Positions 38,818-47,668 of a stretch of 64,000 nucleotides of DNA are shown here, piece after piece; the first letter of the stretch is position 1, and the number at the start of each line of letters is the position of its first letter. This stretch comes from Sporosarcina thermotolerans. Its GTDB lineage: Bacteria > Bacillota > Bacilli > Bacillales_A > Planococcaceae. The stretch covers positions 1,542,001 through 1,606,000 of the forward strand of contig NZ_CP125968.1 in NCBI RefSeq assembly GCF_030067815.1, written 5' to 3'. The translations under genes were made by a program, and so were the position numbers. The notes below the pieces were generated by a model. That model was not told where the DNA came from, made no database searches, and saw nothing but the letters and a program-made list of their open reading frames with translations.

Positions 38818-39036
38818 TTATGCATTTACCAGTTCATCTACAGTACGTTCGATAATGCGAGCGCCTCTTACGGTTGCAAGAAAAGAGCCATCCACTTCAA
38901 AAACTTGTGAATCGATAATTTCCTGCATGGCTGCTTCCACTTCGGCTGGTGTCAAATCAGCGCGTGGCTCGTCCACTGTTAGGGATGTCTGTTTTCCCAC
39001 AGCAGTCGTGAAGTTCAATTGTAACGTTTTCGCCAT
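38818..39036 (-). CDS. DUF2922 protein, copy A
   Basis: ATG 39036 after AAAGGGGAGATGAAGA. 72 aa (MAKTLQLNFTTAVGKQTSLT … GARIIERTVDELVNA), a small alpha/beta protein of unknown function always found with DUF1659 and YvrJ in Bacillales. 90% identical to the copy at 51535. Confidence 0.9.
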   Translation of the reverse strand: MAKTLQLNFTTAVGKQTSLTVDEPRADLTPAEVEAAMQEIIDSQVFEVDGSFLATVRGARIIERTVDELVNA

Positions 39037-39056
39037 TCTTCATCTCCCCTTTCCAA

Positions 39057-39275
39057 TTAGTTCATAATGTCTGCCGTTTCTACTCGTTCTGCTCCGATTA
39101 ATGGATATTCGGAGAGCTGTGCCAATTGTGTAAGGGCGATGTATAGGCTGTCAGCCGTCACCCCTTCTGCGATGTTACGGTAGGACTTCGACTTTTTGAT
39201 CAATTTCCCATCATGCGTCATCCCGCCGTCGAAATACACCTTTCCAACTGCGTTTCTGAATTCGATCGATGCCAT
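39057..39275 (-). CDS. DUF1659 protein, copy A
   Basis: ATG 39275 after AAAGGAGGGGAAAGCAA. 72 aa (MASIEFRNAVGKVYFDGGMT … PLIGAERVETADIMN). First gene of the three-gene operon, 20 bp before DUF2922. Function unknown. The second copy is at 51809. Confidence 0.9.
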   Translation of the reverse strand: MASIEFRNAVGKVYFDGGMTHDGKLIKKSKSYRNIAEGVTADSLYIALTQLAQLSEYPLIGAERVETADIMN

Positions 39276-39297
39276 TTGCTTTCCCCTCCTTTCACGT

Positions 39298-39339
39298 ACT
39301 ATATAGACTCGAAAAGGTGAAAAGGATACTTTCTTCGTG
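39298..39339 (-). promoter_or_regulatory. Conserved promoter block, copy A
   Basis: Minus strand reads TATCCTTTTCACCTTTTCGA then GTCTATATAG, about 22 bp before the DUF1659 start. The same pattern is found before the second DUF1659 operon (52049-52091) and before the unrelated HTH gene (63720-63752). It lacks a sigma-A -35 (TTGACA), so an alternative sigma factor or an activator site is possible. Confidence 0.55.
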
Positions 39340-39666
39340 ACACGTTTCCAAACTATTAGCTTGTTAAAGTTAGGGAAAATTTTTCTTTTTATATGGTATT
39401 ATTGTAATAGTTGAAAGAATAGATACATTTTCATGGTTGTCTATAGATGAGGTATCAAATGTATTTACGTGAATGGCATATATAACATTCGAAACTTTAT
39501 CAATTTCCGACAGAAGACTCCCACTTCAAGGAATGTGAAGGGCAAAGCCCAATAAGTAAGTGGGAGATGAATGTCGGTTAGGCATAAGCCTAAAGATTAC
39601 TTTGTTTGAATACTTAGTATTTTAATAGTATAATTAGTGTTAAGCAATAGAAAGGCTGACACTACA

Positions 39667-40063
39667 ATGAAATTAGATAGCAACAACCATTCAGTGTTCT
39701 TACTGTATTATCATCTTGTTTGGTCGTTAAATACAGAAAAAAAGTTTTCAATGATGAAATGTCTGACTACGCAAAGGACATGTTTGTAAAATTTGGTGAG
39801 AAATATAATATATCATTAGTTGAATGGAATCACGATTCCGACCATATTCATATTCTATTCAAGGCCCATCCAAACACAGAAATGTCCAAGTTCATCAATG
39901 CTTATAAGAGTGCAAGTTCTCGAATGATCAAAAGGAATTTCCACATGTTAGAGAAAAACTGTGGAAGGAAATGTTTTGGACAAGAAGTTTTTGCTTGCTA
40001 ACCGCTGGTGGTTCTCCTATCGAAGTAGTAAAACGGTATATTGAAAATCAAGGTTTGAAGTGA
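39667..40063 (+). CDS. tnpA: Y1 transposase TnpA, two frame breaks
   Basis: One base added near 39719 ([14 protein letters not shown]) and one A near 39966 ([20 protein letters not shown]) restore 132 aa, the family length. The metal-binding HxH is in [13 protein letters not shown]. The catalytic tyrosine should be in the C-terminal [12 protein letters not shown]. It cleaves single-stranded ends at the element's hairpins. Confidence 0.9.
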
Positions 40064-40073
40064 GGTGAGGTCA

Positions 40074-41225
40074 ATGCTGGTCAATAAAGCGTATAAATTC
40101 CGTATCTATCCAAACAAAGAACAGGAAATACTGATTGCTAAAACCATCGGTTGCTCACGCTTTGTATTCAATCATTTCTTGGTGCGTTGGAATGACACCT
40201 ACAAAGAAACAGGCAAAGGATTGACATACAATTCCTGTTCTGCCGCATTAACATGGCTGAAAAAGGAACTGACGTGGTTAAAGGAAGTTGACAGCATTGC
40301 TCTCCAATCTTCACTTAGGAATCTCGCAGATTCATATGGGCGCTTTTTTAAACGGCAAAATAAAGCACCCCGATTCAAATCGAAAAAGAATAAAGTACAA
40401 TCCTATACAACAAAACATACGAATGGAAATATTGCGGTTGAAGGAAATAAAATCAAACTGCCTAAACTTGGGTTTGTCCGTTTTGCCAAAAGTCGCGAAG
40501 TTGAAGGCCGCATTCTTAATGCAACGGTCAGACGAAATCCATCTGGGAAATATTTTGTATCCATTCTGGCTGAAGTGGAAATACAGCAGTTAGCAAAGAC
40601 CGGCTCTTCCATCGGCATCGATGTCGGTCTGAAGGAATTTGCAATCCTGTCAGATGGGACGCTATACAAAAACCCCAAGTTTTTTCGAACGATGGAGAAA
40701 AGGCTCGCTGATGCACAGCGCATCCTCTCCAGAAGGCAACGATTAGCTTTAAAGAGAAACTGTAAACTTGATGAAGCAAAAAACTATCAAAAACAAAAAC
40801 GGAAAGTCGCCCTCCTGCATGAAAAAATCACAAACACACGAGTGGACTACTTGCATAAAATTTCTACCGAGATTGTCAAAAACCACGATGTCATCGGTGT
40901 TGAGGATCTGCAAGTATCAAACATGTTAAAGAACCGTAAATTAGCAAAAGCGATTAGTGAAGCATCCTGGTCCCAATTTAGAACAATGCTTGAATACAAA
41001 GCGAAATGGTATGGCAAGCAAGTTGTTGCTGTTTCTAAGACATTCGCAAGTTCCCAACTTTGTTCATCTTGTGGATACCAAAATAAAGACGTTAAGCATC
41101 TCGCACTGCGCGAATGGTGCTGCCCCTCTTGTGGTGCGCATCACGATAGGGATATTAACGCAAGTAAAAATATTAAAAACGAAGCCGGAAGGCTTCTAAC
41201 CGTAGGGACTGCGGGGATAGCCTAA
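40074..41225 (+). CDS. tnpB: RNA-guided nuclease TnpB
   Basis: ATG 40074 after GTGAGGTGAGGTCA; 383 aa, unbroken. An N-terminal wedge/HTH part precedes a RuvC-like nuclease with the catalytic acids in [22 protein letters not shown] and [11 protein letters not shown] zinc ribbon, CSSCG…CPSCG, lies between the last two. All three catalytic positions are intact, so it is probably active as an omega-RNA-guided DNA nuclease that favours retention of the element. Confidence 0.93.
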   Translation: MLVNKAYKFRIYPNKEQEILIAKTIGCSRFVFNHFLVRWNDTYKETGKGLTYNSCSAALTWLKKELTWLKEVDSIALQSSLRNLADSYGRFFKRQNKAPRFKSKKNKVQSYTTKHTNGNIAVEGNKIKLPKLGFVRFAKSREVEGRILNATVRRNPSGKYFVSILAEVEIQQLAKTGSSIGIDVGLKEFAILSDGTLYKNPKFFRTMEKRLADAQRILSRRQRLALKRNCKLDEAKNYQKQKRKVALLHEKITNTRVDYLHKISTEIVKNHDVIGVEDLQVSNMLKNRKLAKAISEASWSQFRTMLEYKAKWYGKQVVAVSKTFASSQLCSSCGYQNKDVKHLALREWCCPSCGAHHDRDINASKNIKNEAGRLLTVGTAGIA

Positions 41226-41309
41226 TCAATAACTGACGGTTACGTCAGTGTTCTTAGGAATCTCCACTTCAAACAAACTGCAAGTTTGTTAAGTGGCGAG
41301 AGGTTCAAC
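41150..41309 (+). ncRNA. Probable omega RNA (reRNA)
   Basis: In IS605-type elements the guide RNA covers the tnpB 3' end and the right end, with the guide beyond it. Here the last 75 bases of tnpB form G/C-rich stems (GCCGGAAGGC, CTGACGGTTACGTCAG) and are followed by the RE hairpin. The guide would begin at about 41310 (AGATAGAATATAG…), the left flank of the pentapeptide gene. Confidence 0.55.
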
Positions 41310-41367
41310 AGATAGAATATAGAATTTGTTTAAGGGAAAAAGAAGTGAATTTAGGGGGATTGTTGAA

Positions 41368-41835
41368 ATGTTGAATGTTAAAAACTTTGATTTAAAAAAG
41401 GCTGATATTTCTGGTTCAAAGTGGCAAGAAGTTAAAGCTGAGAAGCTTGAAATTGACAATGTAAGTTTGGCTAATACAAAAATTAATAACGTAAATATGA
41501 GTAAAATGGCTATTAATGATGTAAATTTGGGTGACAGTAAAATATCTAACGCTAATCTATCTGGGGTAGGAATTCAGCATGCAAACTTTAGTAATGCATT
41601 TATAGATCATGTTCATTTATTTGGGACGGAATTTCATAATATAGTTTTTCCGGTTGAGGGTGAAGGGAATTTTAATCCAGACGGGCAATATAAACCAATT
41701 AGCTTTCTAAATAGTGACCTTACAAAAGGACAATTTAAAAACTGTAATTTATCACACATGGAGATTATTGATTGTGATATTACTGGATTAAAGATTAATG
41801 GAATCCTAATTGAAGAATTAATTAAGAACAAATAA
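41368..41835 (+). CDS. Pentapeptide repeat protein, 155 aa
   Basis: ATG 41368 after AGGGGGATTGTTGAA; an earlier in-frame start overlaps the IS end. The sequence consists of A(N/D)(L/F)xx-like five-residue turns (for example ANLSGVGIQHANFSNAFI) predicted to form a right-handed quadrilateral beta-helix. The repeat region closely resembles residues 165-305 of the GNAT fusion at 61875. It sits immediately behind the IS605 element. Function unknown; Qnr-type gyrase mimicry is only a distant possibility. Confidence 0.85.
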   Translation: MLNVKNFDLKKADISGSKWQEVKAEKLEIDNVSLANTKINNVNMSKMAINDVNLGDSKISNANLSGVGIQHANFSNAFIDHVHLFGTEFHNIVFPVEGEGNFNPDGQYKPISFLNSDLTKGQFKNCNLSHMEIIDCDITGLKINGILIEELIKNK

Positions 41836-41968
41836 GGCACTAATATCGACGAGACAAAAAATGCTACTATTTTAAACTTATTATATATGAATTAACTGGT
41901 ACATTATAATTCAACATATGGGACAGTTTAGTTCAATAAATTGGAAGGAAAAGGGAAATAAAACATTT

Positions 41969-42010
41969 CAGGTTCTCATTGAATTTCAAATTGTTTTAGA
42001 ACCTGGTACC
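41969..42010. repeat. 47-bp palindrome, copy 14
   Basis: Left GGTACC is replaced by ATTTCA; AGGTTCTCATTG…TAGAACCTGGTACC. A headless coding fragment begins 7 bases to its right. Confidence 0.88.
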
Positions 42011-42017
42011 CTTCACT

Positions 42018-42167
42018 ATGGGTCTTGCGATGTCAGGGATGTTCTATCAGGTATATGATGGTGTGGATGCAGAGAAGCTGAATATGACAATTGAGACGGT
42101 GGATCAAAGTACTGGAGAAGTTTTTGGAACGATTGATTATCCTGAGGCATTTGAGGATATGGCGTGA
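42018..42167 (+). pseudogene. C-terminal fragment of unknown gene
   Basis: 49 codons from an ATG just past the palindrome: MGLAMSGMFYQVYDGVDAEK, then LNMTIETVDQSTGEVFGTID and stop. No ribosome binding site; the palindrome occupies its place. It reads like the end of a larger protein and is unrecognised. Confidence 0.45.
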
Positions 42168-42290
42168 TGATTAGGGGTGGGGGCTTAGTGCTTCTGACTC
42201 TTTTCTTTGCCTTTTATAGACTGCCGACTTTTAAAAGATTTCATAATGTTCAATCGATAATTAAATACTAATATGGTAGAATAATAGGAG

Positions 42291-42580
42291 CAACGGCATA
42301 TAGCGGATGGACGGTTGGCACTCCCTGGAAAGGGGGTGTTTATATGGTGACATACGAAGCAATTAACATGATGTTCCAATTTGGAATATTTCTCGCAACA
42401 GCGGTAGCAACAGTTGTAGCGATGATTGCTCTATACACCAATAGAAAAAAGTAACCACCCACCGCTAACGACCAAGAAAGCAGGGTGATTACTCTTTGTA
42501 ACACTTTATTTCGATACTGGTCAACCGCTCATCTTGCGGTATGTCCGTTGCACTGACCAGATGTTCCAGCATCTGGTCTC
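42291..42580 (+). ncRNA. Type I toxin mRNA with end-to-end pairing, locus 3
   Basis: The same extended -10 (TGGTAGAAT, 42274-42282) precedes the 5' arm 42291-42318 (CAACGGCATATAGCGGATGG…). The 3' arm 42521-42550 (TCAACCGCTC…GTCCGTTG) is close to its reverse complement. An internal hairpin (CCACCC/GGGTG) and a terminator stem GACCAGATG/CATCTGGTC (42555-42579) follow. The arms share no sequence with loci 1-2, yet the pairing is kept. Confidence 0.72.
42344..42454 (+). CDS. Holin-like type I toxin, 36 aa
   Basis: ATG 42344 after AAAGGGGGTGTTTAT. MVTYEAINMMFQFGIFLATA and a hydrophobic helix ending in YTNRKK. The MxxYEAxxxMxxFG opening is that of the 'putative holin-like toxin' family (TxpA/YonT-type peptides), which damage the membrane when not silenced by an antisense RNA. 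An antisense RNA is expected over the 3' region. Confidence 0.85.
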   Translation: MVTYEAINMMFQFGIFLATAVATVVAMIALYTNRKK

Positions 42581-42682
42581 TTCTTATTATATGCTTAGTT
42601 TATCACAAGCGAACGAATATTTCATGTAATTACTTATACCAATTAATAAGATCGTTTTGTGATGCTGAAATTCAGCTGAAGA

Positions 42683-42814
42683 TTAATCAATTATGAGAGA
42701 ACTCTCTTCCTCCTCCCTCTTCAGATACTCTTCCCGCAATTCGGAAAGCGTCTTCCCAGTCTCTTTATGCACAGCAATCATATAAGTTTGTACAATGGAC
42801 CAATCAATTTCCAT
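42683..42814 (-). CDS. Small hypothetical protein, 43 aa
   Basis: MEIDWSIVQTYMIAVHKETG followed by a highly charged helix (KTLSELREEYLKREEEESS). AAAGGTT lies just upstream of the ATG at 42814. Unrecognised; it might be the end of a larger lost gene, as the frame stays open about 17 codons further upstream. Confidence 0.4.
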   Translation of the reverse strand: MEIDWSIVQTYMIAVHKETGKTLSELREEYLKREEEESSLIID

Positions 42815-42904
42815 AACCTTTCCCAATCGGCAAAGATGGCTTTTTATCATGAGTATCGTCAATTTCGTCTAGTTGTGCAAAAGGTGACGAATAAAATTCT
42901 AACG

Positions 42905-43486
42905 TCATTGATACTTTCCCTTCAAAGGCACAAACCGCACTCCATCCAACACGGTCGTATTAATTTCTCCATCCTCGTTTTTCTCCAACAGCAAGAGTTC
43001 CTGTAGAAGGGGTGTCCCAACAGGGATAATCATTTTCCCTCCAAATGTTAACTGGTCCACAAGCTCGTTAGGCAATTGGGCAGCAGCAGCTGTTACCATA
43101 ATACGGTCGTATGGAGCGTATTCCTCCCAACCGGTGCTGCCGTCATCCAACTTGAAGTGGATGTTAGCGAAACCGGCTTTTTCCAATCGTTCTTTTGCCC
43201 GTTCATGCAGGGCGGCAATTCGTTCAATTGTATAGACAGCGCTCGAAAAGGCGGCGAGTAGGGCGGTTTGGAAGCCAGAGCCCGTTCCAATTTCGAGCAC
43301 TTTTAAATTAGGTTGCAAATCGATTGCCAATGTCATTTCGAGGACGAGGGAAGGCTGGGAAATGGTTTGTTCATACCCAATTGGAATGGCTTCGTCCATA
43401 TAGGCGAATTCTTTAAGCTCATCCATGAAGAAGCTGCGGTCTAGTTTTTGAAAATACATAATGATGTCTTCTCTTTGATTGGCCAT
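42905..43486 (-). CDS. pcm: Protein-L-isoaspartate O-methyltransferase
   Basis: 193 aa, ATG 43486 after GAAGGTGCATAACC. SAM-binding motif I VLEIGTGSGFQTALL is preceded by ISQPSLVLEM, and the post-I YTIERIAALHERAKERL, motif II PYDRIMVTAAAAQLP and the LVDQLTFGGKMIIPVG motif are present. It repairs damaged aspartyl residues by methylation. A truncated sister copy lies at 38110-38564. Confidence 0.9.
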   Translation of the reverse strand: MANQREDIIMYFQKLDRSFFMDELKEFAYMDEAIPIGYEQTISQPSLVLEMTLAIDLQPNLKVLEIGTGSGFQTALLAAFSSAVYTIERIAALHERAKERLEKAGFANIHFKLDDGSTGWEEYAPYDRIMVTAAAAQLPNELVDQLTFGGKMIIPVGTPLLQELLLLEKNEDGEINTTVLDGVRFVPLKGKYQ

Positions 43487-43633
43487 TGGTTATGCACCTT
43501 CTTATCGTAGTAGCATCTGCTGCACAGTAATCATTACCTATATAGGGGATTCTAAACTGCATTTGTAAACTTGGTCGTATAAATTCCATTCTTTAGCAAA
43601 GGTAAGGTAAAATACAGCATAGGAGGGATTAAG

Positions 43634-44440
43634 ATGAAGTATATTAAATTAACGAATGCAGTTGAAATTCCAATCGTCGGTAGTGGTACAAATACGTATG
43701 GTAAAGAGGGAAACCAATATTCAGGTGCCTTAAGAGGAGATACTCAAGAAATCGACTGGGCAATTGAAAATGGCTACCGTCATTTTGACTCTGCTCAATT
43801 ATATGTAAATGAAGAAGTTGTTGGAAATGGGTTAAAAAAATCCTATCTACCACGTGAAGATTTCTTTATCACTACGAAGTTAAATACATTTCAAGGTTTC
43901 GGTGGTGCAGACTGGGCACATGCTGAAATTGAAAAAAGCTTAGAGAAATTACAAACTGACTATATCGATTTATTCCTTATCCATAAACCATGGGATAATC
44001 ATGCTGAAATTTTGGAGGCTTGGAGTATCCTCGAAGACTACCATAACCGCGGTGTGTTTAAGTCAATTGGTGTTTCCAACTTTGAAAAAGAACATCTTGA
44101 TATAATTCTTGAAAATGGCAACATTAAACCGGCTGTTAACCAAATTAAATCCCAAGTCGGAAATTGGAATGAAGAATTAATTGCTTATAATAAAAGTAAT
44201 GATATTGCAACTGTCGCATGGTCTCCACTACGCGGTATCGATGAAACGGTTAGGCAGGTTTTAGAAGAAATCGGTAACCAATACGGAAAGACATACGCAC
44301 AAGTTGTTTTACGTTACCAAATTGAACGTGATGTGATCGTCATTCCTAAGTCTCATAATAAAGATCGCCAAGCACAAAGCCTAAATATTTTTGACTTCGA
44401 ACTAACAGCAATCGATCGTGAGCGTATCGCTGCCCTATAA
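43634..44440 (+). CDS. Aldo/keto reductase
   Basis: 268 aa, ATG after AGGAGGGATTAAG. TIM-barrel AKR with the catalytic tetrad in RHFDSAQLYVNEE (Asp, Tyr), FITTKLN (Lys) and FLIHKPW (His). The SIGVSNFEKEHL motif and the NADPH-binding VIPKSHNKDR are present. It reduces aldehydes/ketones; the substrate cannot be given. A terminator follows. Confidence 0.92.
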   Translation: MKYIKLTNAVEIPIVGSGTNTYGKEGNQYSGALRGDTQEIDWAIENGYRHFDSAQLYVNEEVVGNGLKKSYLPREDFFITTKLNTFQGFGGADWAHAEIEKSLEKLQTDYIDLFLIHKPWDNHAEILEAWSILEDYHNRGVFKSIGVSNFEKEHLDIILENGNIKPAVNQIKSQVGNWNEELIAYNKSNDIATVAWSPLRGIDETVRQVLEEIGNQYGKTYAQVVLRYQIERDVIVIPKSHNKDRQAQSLNIFDFELTAIDRERIAAL

Positions 44441-44475
44441 GTGACAAATTGCTTCAGCCTTGATAGACACGATGA

Positions 44476-44509
44476 AAAAGCATATGCCCATAGCCGGGCA
44501 TATGCTTTC
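44476..44509. terminator. Terminator after aldo/keto reductase
   Basis: AAAGCATATGCCC…GGGCATATGCTTT, perfect stem with A/T flanks. It also faces the convergent nhaC. Confidence 0.85.
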
Positions 44510-44549
44510 AATCTTATATTGGGGCACTGCAGCATCCTCGAATTCAAAC

Positions 44550-45951
44550 TTATTCCATGTCAATTTCTTCAGAATCGATCCTCGTTATAGTAAAACCTGT
44601 AAATCCGTAAATGAGTGTGAATACTGGAGTAATGAATGCCAAGAAACAGAAGGGAATGAAAGCTGCCGGACTTACTCCGAGTGTTGCAGCTGCAAATATA
44701 GAATTAATGCTCCAAGGAAATAATGCCGCACTTTGCGTTGCGGTATCTTCAATCGTTCGCGAGAGGTTTTGGGTCTTACGCCAAACTGCTTATACAGAGG
44801 TTTCATTAAAGTACCGGTGATTGCGGCTGCAAAGCTAATAACACCGCTCGCACCGACAGTGATATAACTTACGATTACTGTGGTGGCGATTAATCCGCCG
44901 ACAGATTTAATGCGACTTGCAAACGCATCAAGTATTGTATTCAGTGCGCCCGAGCCCTGAAGAAGCCCCCCTAAGCCCAGTGCAAGGAGAAATAATGCTA
45001 CGATTCCTAACATGCTGGAGACGCCGCCCCTTTGCAGCAAAGAATCCATCGCAGCAATTCCCGACTCAAAACGATATCCAGTATAAAGTGTATTTAAAGC
45101 GGTGGAGATTGTATTCCCTTGATAGACAATAGCAATAAATCCGCCTGTAAGTGCTGCAACAAAAATTGAAGTTACGGCAGGCTTTTTTAGAACAAGCAGA
45201 ACGATTAAAACAAGGATAGGAATTAAAGGAACAAAACCTAAGTTAAACCCTTCACTCAGGTAACCTAAGATGGCGTCAATGTCGGAACTGTTCGCGGAAC
45301 CGTCACGGGTGAAGTCAATCACCCCAAAAATAATCGCTGTCAGAATATAGGCAGGTACCGTGGTCCACAGCATGTGTTTAATATGTTTAAATAAATCGCT
45401 ACCGGACATTGCGGCCACAATATTCGTAGAGTCTGACAGGGGTGACATTTTATCCCCGAAATAAGCACCGCTTATGATTGCACCCGCTGTCATTCCCGGG
45501 GAACGCCTAATACATGGCCCATCCCTATTAAAGCAAGCCCTGCAGTGCCCATTGTGCCGAAGGAAGTTCCTGTACCCAATGAGACAATTGAACAAAAGAG
45601 GAGGGAAGTGAGCAAGAAAAATTCAGGCGAGACCAACTTTAAACCGTAGAAAATCATTGTCGGGACTGTACCCGCTAAAATCCATGCGCCAATTAGAGCC
45701 CCGACAGCCATGATGATCAGAATAGGATTCATTACCTTTCCCATCATTGAAAACATGAATTCTTCAACTTGCTTATAGTTGTATCCCAAGCGCATAACGA
45801 ACGGGATGATCGAAAGCATCGTAATAAACATCATGATCTGGATAGATGCTTTAAAGGCAATCATCCCGACGCTGATCATTAAAACTGCAAGAAGAACAAG
45901 CATGATTGAATAGCCAAGAGATGGTTTCACTGTCTTCCTCAATATTTTCAC
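44550..45951 (-). CDS. nhaC: Na+/H+ antiporter NhaC family, two frame breaks
   Basis: ATG 45951 after AAAGGAGTGAAA. One C added near 45501 (GVPPGMTAGAIISGAYFGDK) and one A near 44772 (RPKNLSRTIEDTATQSAALF) give 467 aa, standard for NhaC, ending DSEEIDME. About 11-12 membrane segments; conserved SLGTGTSFGTMGTAGLAL and DKMSPLSDSTN motifs. It exchanges Na+ (or malate/lactate in MleN-type members) for protons. Monocistronic. Confidence 0.9.
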
Positions 45952-46394
45952 TCCTTTTCGATTTGGTAGTCTTGTAACAACTCGGAAATCCTTGGACAGA
46001 AAACATCGGGCTGGGGGACCTGGTCCTCTGCGCTATTAAAATATATTTCTGAAATCCCTTAAATATAACCGATGGAAACGACAGCTATGCACCTACGATT
46101 TATTTTGATATCACGTTAGCTACTTTCTTTCAGTTGATCAGCGTTGATCAACGATTTCTGCTGTCATATTTTATTGTGTATAAAGTTCTTCTGAAATCCA
46201 TACAACGTACACACGATGTACACAGGCGTACTTTATACTAAATTTAGAAGCGTAGTTAGTCGAGATATGGACTCAGTCTATTTAAGTCTCTAACTTGAAA
46301 TTAGATAGACGAGGAGGAAGGAACAAAAATCATAGTAGCTCCAATTAGTGATTTGTATTTTACTCAGTTAAAACAATTTTAGTAGGAGATAATA
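45952..46394. other. Intergenic region, divergent promoters expected
   Basis: 440 bases separating nhaC from the lipoprotein/two-component operon. It contains GTACAC repeats (about 46206-46226, GTACACACGATGTACAC) that could be a regulator site, but nothing decisive. Confidence 0.3.
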
Positions 46395-46958
46395 ATGAAT
46401 AAGATAAAAAATAAGAAGAGTACCTTATTGTCAATAATAGGAATGGTTTTTATTGGTATAATCGGCTTAACTGGATGCAGTTTTGCGACAAACGACGAAG
46501 CAAAAAATGATACTGAACCTAAAGAGGTAGTTAATCCTAATGTTGTCACTGAGCCTGATCAAGGTGCTTCAGAGCCATACTTTGGTGAATGGATTATTAA
46601 TCAGGTGCAAGCTTATGGAATAGGCACATATAGTCGTGAAGATGCAGAGAGTTTAATAGGGAAAACTTTAATCTTTACAGCTATTAAAGCAAGTTATTTT
46701 GGAGATCAACCCTCAGCCATAGAAAAGGTGGCTATCAATCCTATTTACACCGAAACGATTATTTCAGAAAGTGATTTCGTAGAACAAAATCGTATCCCTT
46801 TTGATCTTTTAGGAATTAAAGCACCTATTACAGAAATTAATGTTTCAGATTCAAATGGCCATGTTGCTACATTCTTCATAAAAGATGATAATACATTAAT
46901 TATAACCGGTGGTGGCACCTATTTTGAGCTTATTAGGAAAGGCACAAAAAATCAGTAG
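46395..46958 (+). CDS. Lipoprotein, unknown, 187 aa
   Basis: ATG after AGTAGGAGATAATA. Signal peptide with lipobox LTGC at residues 25-28, then an acidic linker and a compact domain (GEWIINQVQAYGIGTYSRED … IITGGGTYFELIRK). Family unrecognised. 29 bp before the response regulator, hence likely part of the sensing operon. Confidence 0.75.
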   Translation: MNKIKNKKSTLLSIIGMVFIGIIGLTGCSFATNDEAKNDTEPKEVVNPNVVTEPDQGASEPYFGEWIINQVQAYGIGTYSREDAESLIGKTLIFTAIKASYFGDQPSAIEKVAINPIYTETIISESDFVEQNRIPFDLLGIKAPITEINVSDSNGHVATFFIKDDNTLIITGGGTYFELIRKGTKNQ

Positions 46959-46987
46959 ATAATGTGATAGATGTGGAGCGTGCGGCC

Positions 46988-47668
46988 ATGAAACGAAGGA
47001 TATTGTTAGTCGAAGATGACATGCTTATGCGTGAGTTTATAACGGATTATTTTAAAAAGGAACAATGGGAAGTGTACGAAGCGGAGAACGGAAAACTCGC
47101 GCTTGAGATTTTCGAACAAAATTCGATAGACCTAATTGTTCTAGACATCATGATGCCAGAAATGGATGGGTGGTCGGTATGCAGGCGCATTCGAGAGAAA
47201 TCCAGCATACCTATTATTATCATCACGGCAAGAGTGGAAGACGATGATCATTTGATGGGGTTCGAGCTTGGTGCCGATGAATATGTGACGAAGCCCTTTA
47301 GTCCGAGGGTATTAGTAGCTCGTGCTACCGCATTGATGAAAAGAACGGAAGGAACAACCGGGCGTGAAGGAGAGCTGTTTACATGTGGGAATCTAACGGT
47401 GAACAAATTGGCTCATACAGTTTCCGTGTCGGGAAATACGATTTCTCTGTCGCCGAAGGAATACGATTTGCTCCTCTTTCTCATCAAGCACAACGGTAAG
47501 GTTTTGCCCCGTGAATATATTTTAGACTCGGTATGGGGGTACGATTATTTTGGAGACTTGCGGACAGTAGACACCCACATCAAAAAGTTAAGAGCCAAAC
47601 TTGGGGACGAAGGCCGATATATACGCACTGTCATTCGCGCGGGCTATAAGTTCGAGATAGAAGGATGA
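46988..47668 (+). CDS. OmpR-family response regulator
   Basis: ATG 46988 with GTGGAG upstream; the frame from 46964 is less likely. 226 aa. The receiver domain has ILLVEDD, phospho-acceptor in VLDIMMPEMDG and the Lys in DEYVTKPFSP. The winged-helix DNA-binding domain ends with WGYDYFGDLRTVDTHIKKLR. It overlaps the histidine kinase start by ATGA, so the pair is translationally coupled. Confidence 0.92.
   Translation: MKRRILLVEDDMLMREFITDYFKKEQWEVYEAENGKLALEIFEQNSIDLIVLDIMMPEMDGWSVCRRIREKSSIPIIIITARVEDDDHLMGFELGADEYVTKPFSPRVLVARATALMKRTEGTTGREGELFTCGNLTVNKLAHTVSVSGNTISLSPKEYDLLLFLIKHNGKVLPREYILDSVWGYDYFGDLRTVDTHIKKLRAKLGDEGRYIRTVIRAGYKFEIEG

Larger units (their letters stand above)
39507..41309 (+). 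mobile_element. IS200/IS605-family element with tnpA and tnpB
   Basis: The left end is a structured block, with CCGACA/TGTCGG (39507-39576) around CTCCCACTT/AAGTGGGAG (39518-39566). The right end is hairpin CCACTT…AAGTGG (41263-41295) followed by GAGGTTCAAC. Subterminal hairpins and no inverted repeats or target duplication are characteristic of the single-strand 'peel-and-paste' transposons. Confidence 0.88.
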
